Origin: Pseudolabrys sp.
Lineage (GTDB): Bacteria; Pseudomonadota; Alphaproteobacteria; Rhizobiales; Xanthobacteraceae
Reading direction: 5' to 3'
Length of the DNA: 64,000 bases
Assembly: GCA_022841665.1 (NCBI GenBank)
Contig: JALHRB010000014.1
Span: 1-64,000, forward strand
Part shown: positions 9,625 through 17,264 of the stretch, one piece after another
How the letters are laid out: the number at the start of each line of letters is the position of its first letter
How positions within the stretch are numbered: the stretch's first letter is position 1
Made by a program: the position numbers and the translations under genes
Notes under the pieces: model-generated
Told to the model about the DNA's origin: nothing
The model's database searches: none
Seen by the model: only the letters and a program-made list of their open reading frames with translations

Positions 9625-10422
9625 TCAGTCGATACTGCCGCCCGAGAATCGCCGCCCCGGCACGGTGAGAAAATAACCCACCGCCTGGCCGCCGTCGGCG
9701 CCGAGCACGCTGCCGGTCGTGTAGCGCGACTCCTCGCAAGCCAAAAACACGGCCGGACCCGCAATGTCCTCGCCGGAGCCGACGCGGCCCATCGGCACGC
9801 CCTTGCGGCGGCCTTCGTAGATCACCGGATCGGCGTACATGCCTTCGGTGCCGGGCGTGCGGATGTAGCCGGGCGTGATGGCGTTGGCGCGGATGCCGTA
9901 GGGCGCCCACTCCATCGCCTGCAGCTTGGTGAGCATGATCATGCCGGCCTTCACCACGCTGTAAGCGCCGGCGAAGTTGTAGGGGAAGAGCCCTGCGATC
10001 GAGGCGATGTTGATGATCGCCCCGCTCTTCTGCGCGATCATGTGCTGCGCGCAGGCCTGGCTCACCAGGAACGTGCCCTTGAGGCCGATGTTGACGGTAG
10101 TGTCCCAGGCCTCTTCGGTCAGTTTCTCGAGGCGGCCGGGCACGATCTTCATGGCGTTGTTCACCAAGATATCGACCGTTCCCAGTTCCTTGATGGTCGT
10201 AGCGACCATGCGCTGGACGTCGGCCGACTTCGCCACGTCGGCGGCAATGGCGAGGCTCTTGCGGCCGAGCGCCCTGACGTCCTTGGCGGTGGCCTCGGCG
10301 GTGGCGGGATCGACGTCGTTGATGACGACGTGGGCCCCCTCTTTGGCATAAGCGAGCGCGATGTCGCGGCCGATGCCGCGCCCTGCCCCGGTAACGATGG
10401 CCACCTTGTCCTTGAGACGCAC
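9625..10422 (-). CDS. SDR-family NAD(P)-dependent oxidoreductase
   Basis: Classical short-chain dehydrogenase of 265 residues. It has the cofactor motif TGAGRGIG at about residue 12, ILVNNA in strand 4, the catalytic Ser in IASIAG and the YSVVK catalytic pair. The C-terminal SGEDIAGPAVFLACEESR and VLGADGGQA are also classical. The chosen start is GTG at 10422, preceded by an AGGGGGG ribosome binding site. The open frame runs further upstream to 10602 but over the 5' part of the divergent helicase gene. The substrate is unknown. It lies next to the Bug-type receptor on the same strand, perhaps as one catabolic unit. Confidence 0.88.
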   Translation of the reverse strand: MRLKDKVAIVTGAGRGIGRDIALAYAKEGAHVVINDVDPATAEATAKDVRALGRKSLAIAADVAKSADVQRMVATTIKELGTVDILVNNAMKIVPGRLEKLTEEAWDTTVNIGLKGTFLVSQACAQHMIAQKSGAIINIASIAGLFPYNFAGAYSVVKAGMIMLTKLQAMEWAPYGIRANAITPGYIRTPGTEGMYADPVIYEGRRKGVPMGRVGSGEDIAGPAVFLACEESRYTTGSVLGADGGQAVGYFLTVPGRRFSGGSID

Positions 10423-10556
10423 GGGTTCCCCCCTCGTTTGTTTTGCAAAAGCGGAAAACCACGCTAGAGGGCCGCAAAACAGCGGGCAAGTTTCCTCTGT
10501 GGCCCTCGAAATCGCCCCGGACGAGTGCCATCTTGGGCCTGAAAGAATCAGAAGAA

Positions 10557-13256
10557 ATGGCCGAACCGAAACGTCACGACCCTGCTCCTGTGAGCCAGCC
10601 AACCCCTGGTGGCATCGCCGCCCGGGCGATGGCTGCGCGCACGACGGCAGCGCCTTACCTCGCCGATCTCAACCCCGAGCAGCGGGCAGCGGTGGAGCAG
10701 CTGGACGGGCCGGTGCTGGTGCTGGCCGGCGCGGGCACCGGCAAGACGCGCGTGCTCACGACCCGCATCGCCCACATCCTCAACATGCGCCGGGCGCACC
10801 CGAGCCAGATCCTGTCCGTCACCTTCACCAACAAGGCGGCGCGCGAGATGAAGGACCGCGTCGGCCTGATGGTCGGCCAGGTGGTCGAGGGCATGCCGTG
10901 GATGGGCACCTTCCACTCCATCGGCGTCAAGATATTGCGCCGGCACGCCGAGCTGGTCGGCCTCAAGAGCGGCTTCACCATCCTCGACACCGACGACCAG
11001 ATCCGGCTGATGAAGCAACTGCTGGAAGCCGAGAAGCTGGACGACAAGCGCTGGCCGGCGCGCGTGCTGGCCATGCTGATCGACGGCTGGAAGAACCGCG
11101 GGCTCACGCCCGAGCAGGTGCCGGCGGGCGAGGCCGCGAGCTTCGCCAACGGCAAGGGCAAGAAGCTCTACGTCGCCTATCAGGAGCGGCTGAAGACGCT
11201 CAACGCCGCCGACTTCGGCGATTTGCTGCTCGAATGCATCCGCCTGTTCCGGCAGAACCCGGACGTGCTGCGGCAATATCAGGAGCGCTTCAAGTTCATC
11301 CTGGTGGACGAGTATCAGGACACGAACGTGGCGCAGTATCTGTGGTTGCGGTTGCTGGCGCAGAATGTGAGTGCCGCGACACCTTCTGCCGTCATTCCGG
11401 GACGGCCCGAAGGGCCGGGCCCGGAATCCATAACCGCCACCGGGAGTATGGATTCCGGGCTCCCGCCTTCGGCGGGCCCCGGAATGACGGAAGAGAGTGG
11501 GGCGCGCGCCGGAACGCCAGCGCAGAAAAACATCTGCTGCGTCGGGGATGACGACCAGTCGATCTATGGCTGGCGCGGCGCCGAGGTCGATAACATCCTG
11601 CGCTTCGACCATGATTTTCCCGGTGCGAAAGTCATAAGGCTGGAGCGGAATTACCGAAGCACCGGACACATTCTGGCGGCGGCGAGCCATCTCATCGCGC
11701 ACAACGAGGGCCGCTTAGGCAAAACGCTGCGCACCGAGGACGTGGACGGCGAGAAGGTGCAGGTCACCGGCGCCTGGGACTCGGAGGAAGAAGCGCGCGC
11801 CATCGGCGAGGAGATCGAGGGCTTGCAGCGCGAGGCGCGCGAGCAGGGCCTCGACCATCCGCTCGACGAAATCGCCATTCTCGTGCGCGCCTCGTTCCAG
11901 ATGCGCGAGTTCGAAGACCGCTTCATCCAGCTCGGCCTGCCCTATCGCGTGATCGGGGGCCCACGGTTTTACGAGCGCGCGGAAATCCGCGACGCCCTCG
12001 CCTATTTGCGCGTGGTGGCGCAGCCGGCCGACGACCTCGCCTTCGAGCGCATCGTCAATGTGCCCAAGCGCGGCTTAGGCGACGCCGCCGTGCAGATGCT
12101 GCACGACTTCGCCCGCAAGCAGCGCATGCCGCTGACCGAAGCGGCCGCGCTTCTGAGCGCCACAGACGAAATGAAGCCGAAGCCGCGCACGGCGCTGCGC
12201 GACCTGATGGCCGCCTTCGAGCGCTGGCGCACGATGAAGGACAAGCTGCCGCACACCGAGCTGGCCGAGATCATCCTGGACGAGAGCGGCTACACCGAGA
12301 TGTGGCAGAAGGACCGCTCGGCCGACGCCGCCGGCCGGCTGGAGAACCTCAAGGAGCTGGTGCGCTCCATGGAGGAATTCGAGAACCTGCAAGGCTTCCT
12401 CGAGCACATCAGCCTGGTGATGGACACCGACCGCGGCGAGCAGGAGCAGGCCGTCAACATCATGACCCTGCACTCGGCCAAGGGGCTGGAATTCGACACC
12501 GTGTTCCTGCCCGGCTGGGAGGAAGGCCTGTTTCCGCACCAACGCTCGCTCGACGACCAGGGCCGCGCCGGCCTCGAAGAGGAACGCCGGCTGGCGCATG
12601 TCGGGCTGACGCGCGCGCGCAAGCGGGCGAAGATCTATTTCGCGTCGAACCGGCGCATCCACGGCATGTGGAGCACGAACGTGCCCTCGCGCTTCCTCGA
12701 CGAGCTGCCGGAGGCGCATGTGGAAGTGAAGGAGGCCGCGGGCGGCACCGGCGGCTTCGGCATGTCGGGCTACGGCCCGAGCCGCTTCGACGAGATGGGC
12801 TCGTTCGGCTCCAGCTACACCACGCCCGGCTGGCAGCGCGCGCAGGCGCGCAAGGCGCGCGGCGAGCGCGGCGGGTTCTCGGAAGACGGCACGCAACGCT
12901 ATGTGCCGGATGGCGTGTTCGACGACGACAGCGCCACGGACTCAGATCACCTCTCCCCTGACTCTTCTTCACCTCCCCCCTTGCGGGGGAGGTCGGCCGC
13001 CGCAGGCGGCCGGGTGGGGGGTGCTTCTGCTTCGCGCGGTGGCTTCTCCACCAAGCAGCGCCCTCCCCTCACGATAGAAGGCGAACTCATCGCCAAATCC
13101 ACCGGCACGGCCTCGGCCTTCGCCGTCGGCGACCGCGTGTTTCACCTGAAATTCGGCAACGGCAACGTGGTGGCGGTGGACGGCAATAAGCTCACGATTG
13201 CGTTCGATAAGGCGGGCGAAAAGCGGGTGGTGGATAGTTTTGTAGAGAGGGTGTGA
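10557..13256 (+). CDS. uvrD: UvrD/PcrA-type superfamily 1 DNA helicase with repeat-derived inserts
   Basis: ATP-dependent 3'-5' DNA helicase of repair and replication-fork maintenance, 899 residues. Motif I is VLAGAGTGKT (about residue 57), Ia is VTFTNKAAREM, II is ILVDEYQDTN (about 250), III is CVGDDDQSIYGWRGAE (about 325) and IV is LERNYRS. Later motifs include VNIMTLHSAKGLEFD and VGLTRARKRA. A Tudor-like tail (VFHLKFGNGNVVAVDGNKL) ends the protein, as in PcrA. The frame contains two repeat-derived stretches. A family A palindrome supplies about residues 279-311, between motifs II and III. A family B element supplies about residues 804-825, just before the Tudor-like tail. Both keep the frame open, so the gene is probably functional with surface loops. 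The start is ATG at 10557, and further upstream codons overlap the divergent gene's leader. Confidence 0.93.
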   Translation: MAEPKRHDPAPVSQPTPGGIAARAMAARTTAAPYLADLNPEQRAAVEQLDGPVLVLAGAGTGKTRVLTTRIAHILNMRRAHPSQILSVTFTNKAAREMKDRVGLMVGQVVEGMPWMGTFHSIGVKILRRHAELVGLKSGFTILDTDDQIRLMKQLLEAEKLDDKRWPARVLAMLIDGWKNRGLTPEQVPAGEAASFANGKGKKLYVAYQERLKTLNAADFGDLLLECIRLFRQNPDVLRQYQERFKFILVDEYQDTNVAQYLWLRLLAQNVSAATPSAVIPGRPEGPGPESITATGSMDSGLPPSAGPGMTEESGARAGTPAQKNICCVGDDDQSIYGWRGAEVDNILRFDHDFPGAKVIRLERNYRSTGHILAAASHLIAHNEGRLGKTLRTEDVDGEKVQVTGAWDSEEEARAIGEEIEGLQREAREQGLDHPLDEIAILVRASFQMREFEDRFIQLGLPYRVIGGPRFYERAEIRDALAYLRVVAQPADDLAFERIVNVPKRGLGDAAVQMLHDFARKQRMPLTEAAALLSATDEMKPKPRTALRDLMAAFERWRTMKDKLPHTELAEIILDESGYTEMWQKDRSADAAGRLENLKELVRSMEEFENLQGFLEHISLVMDTDRGEQEQAVNIMTLHSAKGLEFDTVFLPGWEEGLFPHQRSLDDQGRAGLEEERRLAHVGLTRARKRAKIYFASNRRIHGMWSTNVPSRFLDELPEAHVEVKEAAGGTGGFGMSGYGPSRFDEMGSFGSSYTTPGWQRAQARKARGERGGFSEDGTQRYVPDGVFDDDSATDSDHLSPDSSSPPPLRGRSAAAGGRVGGASASRGGFSTKQRPPLTIEGELIAKSTGTASAFAVGDRVFHLKFGNGNVVAVDGNKLTIAFDKAGEKRVVDSFVERV
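11391..11488. repeat. Family A palindrome inside uvrD, copy A2
   Basis: About 98 bp with GTCATTCCGG at the left, CCGGAATGAC at the right, and inner CCCGGAATCCAT / ATGGATTCCGGG arms. It lies fully within the helicase gene and is read without a stop as VIPGRPEGPGPES through PSAGPGMTE. The conserved helicase sequence resumes at KNICCVGDDDQSIY. Confidence 0.93.
12967..13030. repeat. Family B element (partial) inside the uvrD 3' part, copy B1
   Basis: Contains ACCTCCCCCCTTGCGGGGGA followed by GGCCGCCGCAGGCGGCC and GGGTGGGGGG, the left half of family B. It is translated as PPPLRGRSAAAGGRVGG. A degenerate right arm may lie near 13060-13070 (GCCCTCCCCTC). Confidence 0.8.
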
Positions 13257-13345
13257 GGGGGACGGTAAAGCGCAACCATAAATTACCCCTTCCAACGACC
13301 ACGCTCGTTTAGATACACTGCCTCCCGGGTAAGGGAGTGCGTAAC

Positions 13346-14749
13346 ATGGTTGCGTCATTCGTCGCGTCATCTATGGCGTTCTTCTCGGCGCTGCCTGAAG
13401 TAACTCAAGCTTTCATAGTGATAATTGCCCTTATGACCATTTTGATGGTCGGGCCTTTCTACAACAATCGAACATTGGCTTATGGCCCGACCATCCTCAC
13501 GATGGTCGGCATTTTTGGATGCTTCTTAGGCATCTCGCTCGGACTGATGGAGTTTCGAACCAACGATATTCAAGGGAGCGTGCCGGCGCTCGTCGATGGC
13601 ATCAAAACAGCATTTTGGGCTTCCGTCAGCGGTGTTGGCGGCGCCCTCCTTATCAAAATACGCCTGTTGGTTTTCGGACCCCCTCGTTTTGCGACTGACG
13701 GCGCCATTGCGGAGGCAACAGTAGATGATCTCGCTGTCCTACTGCGCAGTCTTCATCAATCCTTAGCGGGGAAAGAAGATTCGACTCTGCTGAGTCAGAC
13801 CAAACTGCTGCGACAAGAAAATCGTGACGGCTTAACTTCTTTAAAGTCCAGTCTTGACAGCTATATGGAAAAAATTGCGGACAGCAATTCAAAGGCTCTT
13901 ATTGATGCGCTAAAAGAAGTAATCAAAGACTTCAATGCAAAAATCAACGAACAATTCGGGGAGAATTTTAAGCAACTCAATTCCGCTGTTGAGAAAATTT
14001 TGATTTGGCAGGACGCTTATCGCCAGCAGATGGCGGAAATGATCGATCAACAAAAAGATACAACAAAAAATATGTCAGAGGCGACCGCTCGCTACGCTGA
14101 AATGGTTGGCCACTCCGAAACATTTACTAGCGCCGCCAATAACCTGAGTTCACTTATAAAGACCCTTGAGCTCCAGCGCGATCAGGTATCCACGTCAATT
14201 TCTACATTGGGCGGCCTCTTAAAATCGGCAGGGGATAATTTGCCGAAAATTGAGGCCCATATCGTCGAAATGACCCGACAGGTCGAGACTGGGGTGCGGA
14301 GCAGTAATGAGCAAATCACCGCGGTTGTGACCGCAATGACTCAGAATCTACAAACTGCGCATTCCGAAATGAAACGGCTTCTCATGGAAGCCGCTGAAAC
14401 AGCCAGCATCGAAATTAGCACCCGAAACAAGCAGCTCCATGAGCAAGTCTCGTCTACCGTCGCCACAGTAACGCAGAACCTACAAACATCGCACTCAGAG
14501 ATGAAAAAACTTCTGGTAGAGGCCGCGGAAGCTGCCAATAAAGATGTCAATGTGCATATGAAACAGCTTTCTGAGAATACTCAAAAGCAGGTCGTAGCTT
14601 TGGACAAAGCCCTAAGCGACGAGCTTACCAAATCGATACAAACGCTCGGCGAACACCTGACCGCCTTATCACGGCGATTTGTAGAAGATTATACACCACT
14701 CACTGAACGTCTAAAAATACTCGTCCAGACAGCCGGACGGATTCAATAA
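13346..14749 (+). CDS. zorA: ZorA-like MotA/TolQ-type channel with coiled-coil tail
   Basis: Membrane protein of 467 residues. Three hydrophobic segments lie at about residues 18-36, 46-68 and 88-110. The stretch ILTMVGIFGCFLGISLGL and the later GIKTAFWASVSGVGGALL are the paired MotA/TolQ/ExbB channel helices. From about 130 to the end it is a long, charged, coiled-coil tail. It includes a 44-residue tandem repeat (TQNLQTAHSEMKRLLMEAAE at about 332, TQNLQTSHSEMKKLLVEAAE at about 376). This architecture is that of ZorA, the proton-driven motor stator of Zorya anti-phage systems, whose tail extends into the cytoplasm. The ATG at 13346 has AAGGGAG eight bases upstream. The stop codon abuts the next ATG. 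Base composition is visibly richer in A and T than flanking genes, which suggests acquisition by transfer. Confidence 0.85.
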   Translation: MVASFVASSMAFFSALPEVTQAFIVIIALMTILMVGPFYNNRTLAYGPTILTMVGIFGCFLGISLGLMEFRTNDIQGSVPALVDGIKTAFWASVSGVGGALLIKIRLLVFGPPRFATDGAIAEATVDDLAVLLRSLHQSLAGKEDSTLLSQTKLLRQENRDGLTSLKSSLDSYMEKIADSNSKALIDALKEVIKDFNAKINEQFGENFKQLNSAVEKILIWQDAYRQQMAEMIDQQKDTTKNMSEATARYAEMVGHSETFTSAANNLSSLIKTLELQRDQVSTSISTLGGLLKSAGDNLPKIEAHIVEMTRQVETGVRSSNEQITAVVTAMTQNLQTAHSEMKRLLMEAAETASIEISTRNKQLHEQVSSTVATVTQNLQTSHSEMKKLLVEAAEAANKDVNVHMKQLSENTQKQVVALDKALSDELTKSIQTLGEHLTALSRRFVEDYTPLTERLKILVQTAGRIQ

Positions 14750-15478
14750 ATGCGAACCTTAGAAAATCGACAGCCGGCCAGCCATGATGACCATTGGATC
14801 CCCCTTAGCGATCTAATGACAGGCTTGATGATGATGTTTTTGCTAATAGCCATTGTTTACATGATCAAAGTCGAGGCGGACGGCAAACTCATTAAGGAGA
14901 CAAGCGCGCGGACGGCAGAAATTGCAAGATTGTATCAGCAAACGAAATCCGAACTCTACGACGATTTACGTAAGGAATTCGAAAAGGATCTACCTCGCTG
15001 GGATGCAGAATTACTGAGCGATGCCACGCTGCGATTCCGATCTCCTAGCGTCATGTTTGATAGTGGGCGAGCCGACCTAAAGCCGCGATTTAAGGAAATT
15101 CTAAGCGAGTTCTTTCCCCGCTACGTCTCAATTCTAATGTCAGAAAAGTTCCGAGATACGATTCGAGAAATTCGAGTTGAAGGTCACACGTCAAGTTTTT
15201 GGCAGGGAGCGCCTTCGGAACAAGATGCGTATTTCCAAAATATGCGGCTCTCGCAAGACCGAACACGGTCAGCGCTTGAATTCGTTATGAAGCTGCCTTC
15301 GGTTTCTCACAGTTTTGTATGGCTCCGCGATCATCTGACTGCAAACGGGCTTTCGTATTCGAAGCGAATTTTCAATTTGGAAGGAAATGAAAATTTTGCG
15401 CGTTCCCAGCGCGTTGAATTTCGAGTCAGGACAGATGCCGAGTCTCGTATTGAGCGCATCATCGAGGCTACCCGATGA
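14750..15478 (+). CDS. zorB: ZorB-like MotB/OmpA-domain protein
   Basis: Protein of 242 residues with a short cytoplasmic N-terminus and one membrane helix that starts PLSDLMTGLMMMFLLIAIVY. Asp21 sits where MotB and ZorB carry the proton-accepting Asp. A linker follows, then an OmpA/MotB peptidoglycan-binding domain from about residue 100: VMFDSGRADLKPRF, IREIRVEGHTS, NMRLSQDRTRSALEF, LTANGLS and NFARSQRVEFR. It starts directly after the zorA stop, and its end overlaps the next gene by ATGA, so the three are translationally coupled. In known Zorya systems ZorB dimers plug ZorA pentamers and anchor the complex to the cell wall. Confidence 0.87.
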   Translation: MRTLENRQPASHDDHWIPLSDLMTGLMMMFLLIAIVYMIKVEADGKLIKETSARTAEIARLYQQTKSELYDDLRKEFEKDLPRWDAELLSDATLRFRSPSVMFDSGRADLKPRFKEILSEFFPRYVSILMSEKFRDTIREIRVEGHTSSFWQGAPSEQDAYFQNMRLSQDRTRSALEFVMKLPSVSHSFVWLRDHLTANGLSYSKRIFNLEGNENFARSQRVEFRVRTDAESRIERIIEATR

Positions 15479-16317
15479 AGCTCCCTGACTTTACTGATGA
15501 TCCGAAGCTAAATGCCCTCCGACAAGCGATGGGGGCATCGGCGCCTGGCGGGTTTTCAACGACTTATCGACCCAACGCCTTAACACAGGAAGAACTAGAC
15601 CAATTATCGGACGGCGGAATCGAAGTTACATTTGATGAAATTACCGAGCTGGAGGATGGAACGCTCGGTTACAAAGACAGTCGGGTCTTGGTGTACATAA
15701 GAGACATTCGGGATTACGGCCGCGAAATTCAATTGCCGAGATTCCACGTAGCCTATTGCCGAACGATTGCTGAAATGAAAGAGGACCACCGCTTTGAGCG
15801 GTACGTTGTAGCAACACGAGACGATGGAAATTTTCTTCTCAACAAAATGAGCGGGCAAAGACGAAGCACGCACTGGGAGCGATTAAACGTCTGCCAGAAT
15901 TGCCTGAACTCTCTGAACTTCGATGGATTCTCATATTCATTGCATAAAGGAAAACGGGCTGATTTGGTGTCAGAATTCACTATTCCGCGCTTCTTTGAAA
16001 AGTATCCCAAGTCTCTTCACTTGCGTCGGCCCAAGCATGATTTCATTTCAGCCCCGCTGAATGACTACACGCCAGATTTTGCTCAGATTAGTAGGAGCGT
16101 AAAATCCGCCAGAGGCTACAGGTGTGAAGAATGTAATCGAACGCCTGAAGCGCGTTTTCTTCATGTTCATCACATTAATGGGCAAAAGAACGACAATAGT
16201 GACGCTAACCTTCGCGTTCTTTGTATGGGATGTCACGCGGCGGCACCGCGTCATGGGCACATGAAGGACTTGCCCGGATTTGAAGAATTTCAACGGAAAT
16301 ACGATGCGGATAGGTAG
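15475..16317 (+). CDS. zorE: HNH endonuclease, candidate Zorya effector (ZorE-like)
   Basis: Protein of 280 residues with a C-terminal HNH (beta-beta-alpha-metal) nuclease domain at about 215-262. A CEEC zinc knuckle (Cys217, Cys220) is followed by HVHHINGQKNDNSDANLRVL and CMGCH (Cys250, Cys253, His254). His232/His233 are the likely catalytic and metal residues. The first 210 residues match no domain I recognise. They hold a further CQNC pair at 140-143, perhaps a second zinc site. Its start overlaps the zorB stop (ATGA). Zorya type II is defined by ZorA, ZorB and an HNH protein, ZorE, and this gene fits that position. Whether its N-terminus is homologous to described ZorE proteins cannot be judged here. 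AT-rich like its partners. Confidence 0.8.
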   Translation: MKLPDFTDDPKLNALRQAMGASAPGGFSTTYRPNALTQEELDQLSDGGIEVTFDEITELEDGTLGYKDSRVLVYIRDIRDYGREIQLPRFHVAYCRTIAEMKEDHRFERYVVATRDDGNFLLNKMSGQRRSTHWERLNVCQNCLNSLNFDGFSYSLHKGKRADLVSEFTIPRFFEKYPKSLHLRRPKHDFISAPLNDYTPDFAQISRSVKSARGYRCEECNRTPEARFLHVHHINGQKNDNSDANLRVLCMGCHAAAPRHGHMKDLPGFEEFQRKYDADR

Positions 16318-16370
16318 CAGGCCTACTAACATGAGGTTGAGTTGAAACAACTCAGCGCTGCGCCAACGGC

Positions 16371-16500
16371 TTTCGCCTAATACGCCTCCTCCCCCCACGA
16401 CCACTTTTTTCCCCCCACGAAACCCCTCCCTCCCCCCGAATTGACCACCCCCAAATCTCCCCCCATAACTCCCCCGACATCTCTCTCTTTTCGGCGCATC
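16371..16500 (+). other. Pyrimidine-rich, strand-asymmetric intergenic tract
   Basis: Almost pure C/T on the plus strand with repeated short C runs (CCTCCTCCCCCCACGACC, TTTTTTCCCCCCACG, CCCTCCCTCCCCCCG). It lies between the Zorya-like operon and the cytochrome b561 gene. No coding frame or hairpin was recognised. It could act as an untranslated leader or as a weak G-quadruplex-forming tract on the minus strand. Confidence 0.5.
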
Positions 16501-16510
16501 CGGGGGCTCA

Positions 16511-17242
16511 ATGGCGCTACTGCAAATCAATCCGGCGCAACATCACATCCCGACCGAGGTCTATGTCGACTTCCTCGGCACCACGATCCAGGTGCACTGG
16601 AATTACCACGCCTACCTGATGGTCTTCGTCTGGTTCGTGCTGGTGCCGCTCTGCATCCTGGTCATCCGCTTCGGCAAGCCGAAGCCGACGGAGAAGGGCC
16701 TCTATCCCAAGGTCAGCATCTGGAACGCCTGCTGGTGGTGGTTCAGCGTGCACAAATACGGCCTGATCGTCGCCATCAGCCTGGCGCTGGCGGGCGCGGT
16801 GGTGGCGGTCGCGGTCTCGGGCGGCTTGAGCGGCACGCTGCATTCGTTCTTCGGCCTGATGACGGTCGCGCTCGGCTGCCTGCAGATCATGGGCGGCTGG
16901 CTGCGCGGCAAGCACGGCGGCAAGAACTACTACACCGCCAAGCCCGACGACCCGGCGACCTGGTTCGGCGACCACTACAACATGACGAAGCGGCGGCGCA
17001 TCTTCGAGGCCTATCACAAGACCGCGGGCTATTTCGTCTACTTCTTCGCCAGCGGCGCGGTCACCACCGGGCTGATGCAATATCCGGTGCCGGGGCTCGG
17101 CGCGTTCATCGTCGCCATGGTGCTGCTCGCCTTCGCGGTGGCGATCGTGCTGGAGTACAAGGGCTACCGCTACGACGGCTACCGCGCGGCGCACGGCTGG
17201 ACCATGGACGCGCCGTTCAACAAAGAACGCGAATTTCTCTAA
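16511..17242 (+). CDS. Cytochrome b561-domain membrane protein
   Basis: Protein of 243 residues with about five to six hydrophobic helices: near 33-55, 75-102, 108-125 (HSFFGLMTVALGCLQIMGGW), 170-188 (AYHKTAGYFVYFFASGAVTT) and 195-220. The conserved His in HSFFG and AYHKTAGYF are the expected haem b ligands of the eukaryotic-type b561/DOMON-linked family. It is likely a transmembrane electron carrier. It is followed after 22 bp by an LVIVD-repeat protein on the same strand, so the two probably function together. The partner reductant is unknown. The start ATG at 16511 follows the pyrimidine-rich tract and lacks a clear Shine-Dalgarno sequence. Confidence 0.75.
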   Translation: MALLQINPAQHHIPTEVYVDFLGTTIQVHWNYHAYLMVFVWFVLVPLCILVIRFGKPKPTEKGLYPKVSIWNACWWWFSVHKYGLIVAISLALAGAVVAVAVSGGLSGTLHSFFGLMTVALGCLQIMGGWLRGKHGGKNYYTAKPDDPATWFGDHYNMTKRRRIFEAYHKTAGYFVYFFASGAVTTGLMQYPVPGLGAFIVAMVLLAFAVAIVLEYKGYRYDGYRAAHGWTMDAPFNKEREFL

Positions 17243-17264
17243 CGCGACGAAGGAAGCACAGCGC

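Noticed and set aside
13337-13345. GTG at 13337 as the start of the ZorA-like gene
   Set aside because: The AAGGGAG ribosome binding site overlaps this codon and is correctly spaced for the ATG at 13346.
13346-15478. Flagellar MotAB or TolQR/ExbBD identity for the first two genes of the AT-rich operon
   Set aside because: The coiled-coil tail of over 300 residues, the short MotB-like partner and the coupled HNH gene do not fit flagellar, Tol or Ton loci, and no such genes are nearby.
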